A DNA stretch of 5,590 nt from Actinomycetota bacterium (GTDB taxonomy: Bacteria; Actinomycetota; Actinomycetes; S36-B12). Positions within the stretch are counted from its first letter, which is position 1; every line of letters begins with the position of its first letter. Below, in pieces: positions 5,531-5,590 of this stretch. Under the pieces are notes generated by a model. That model made no database searches. It saw nothing but the letters and a program-made list of their open reading frames with translations, and had not been told where the DNA came from. The DNA lies in the NCBI GenBank assembly GCA_027729865.1, contig JAQCBM010000142.1, forward strand, positions 1 through 5,590, read 5' to 3'. The translations under genes were made by a program, and so were the position numbers.

Positions 5531-5545
5531 ATGAACACCCCATGA
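5531..5545 (+). CDS. Micro-ORF 1 of the infB leader (Met-Asn-Thr-Pro)
   Basis: ATG AAC ACC CCA TGA, preceded by GAAGGAG at 11 bases. It is the only member of the chain with a clear Shine-Dalgarno. Its last four bases, ATGA, include the start of micro-ORF 2. If translated, it would load ribosomes for re-initiation downstream. Translation is inferred, not shown. Confidence 0.35.
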   Translation: MNTP

Positions 5546-5559
5546 GCACGCGAGCATGA
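5542..5559 (+). CDS. Micro-ORF 2 of the infB leader (Met-Ser-Thr-Arg-Ala)
   Basis: ATG AGC ACG CGA GCA TGA, beginning inside the end of micro-ORF 1 (ATGA at 5542-5545) in a different frame. It has no Shine-Dalgarno of its own, so only coupled re-initiation would translate it. Its ATGAGCACGCG opening resembles what I recall from infB leaders of other actinomycetes. Confidence 0.3.
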   Translation: MSTRA

Positions 5560-5579
5560 ACATGCAGCGTTCGTTCTAG
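5556..5579 (+). CDS. Micro-ORF 3 of the infB leader (Met-Asn-Met-Gln-Arg-Ser-Phe)
   Basis: It starts inside the end of micro-ORF 2 (ATGA at 5556-5559) in the third reading frame and ends at TAG 5577-5579. A second in-frame ATG lies at 5562. There is no own Shine-Dalgarno. It ends the chain 11 bases before the window edge. Confidence 0.3.
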   Translation: MNMQRSF

Positions 5580-5590
5580 CCGTCCGGGCA

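Larger units (their letters stand above)
5481..5590 (+). promoter_or_regulatory. Presumed infB leader with chained micro-ORFs (cut by window edge)
   Basis: This stretch follows ylxR, where infB is expected, but no infB start (a MAGKxRVHELAKELG-like N-terminus) appears before the edge. It holds GAAGGAG (5513-5519), 11 bases before ATG 5531, then three micro-ORFs joined by ATGA overlaps at 5542-5545 and 5556-5559. The chain ends with TAG at 5577-5579. The GC-rich CCGTCCGGGC at the very end might be the left arm of a hairpin that continues outside. CCTC/GAGG at 5471-5483 around the ylxR stop is too short to count as a terminator. Confidence 0.5.

Overview
The window is GC-rich with strong G/C preference at third codon positions. 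It carries the translation/transcription locus proS ... rimP-nusA-ylxR, with infB expected just past the right edge. The gene order, a ProRS very close to the mycobacterial type (N-terminus beginning with the MIxRMS pattern), and a DUF4439 protein next to a Tat-type lipoprotein beside rimP all point to an actinomycete (Actinomycetota), most likely near Mycobacteriales. I cannot name a genus from the sequence alone.

Layout. Bases 1-88 hold no gene that I can support; they contain a small hairpin, a 7-bp tandem repeat and a promoter that probably makes a leaderless proS transcript. proS (89-1858, +) is followed after 12 bases, and in the same reading frame, by a TSUP/TauE-SafE (YfcA-like) membrane transporter (1871-2629, +). 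Seven bases later the strand switches. Two minus-strand genes, translationally coupled by an ATGA overlap, are read towards the transporter: a predicted Tat-exported lipoprotein (3553-3044) and then a DUF4439 ferritin-like protein (3047-2637). A 132-base divergent spacer (3554-3685) holds a candidate rimP promoter, a UUCG-capped leader hairpin, an 8-bp palindrome and a strong ribosome binding site. Then come rimP (3686-4150), nusA (4150-5160, sharing one base with rimP) and ylxR (5163-5480).

The last 110 bases are the presumed infB leader. After a good Shine-Dalgarno sequence they hold three tiny ORFs joined head to tail by ATGA stop/start overlaps, one in each reading frame. This is the most unusual structure in the window.

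Functionally, proS charges tRNA-Pro, RimP matures the 30S subunit, NusA controls elongation, pausing and termination, and YlxR (RnpM) is an RNA-binding modulator linked to RNase P. Together with IF-2 these form a classical gene-expression operon. The transporter and the lipoprotein/DUF4439 pair are not obviously connected to that role. Apart from these points the core genes look intact and ordinary: no mobile element, CRISPR array, tRNA or rRNA is visible.
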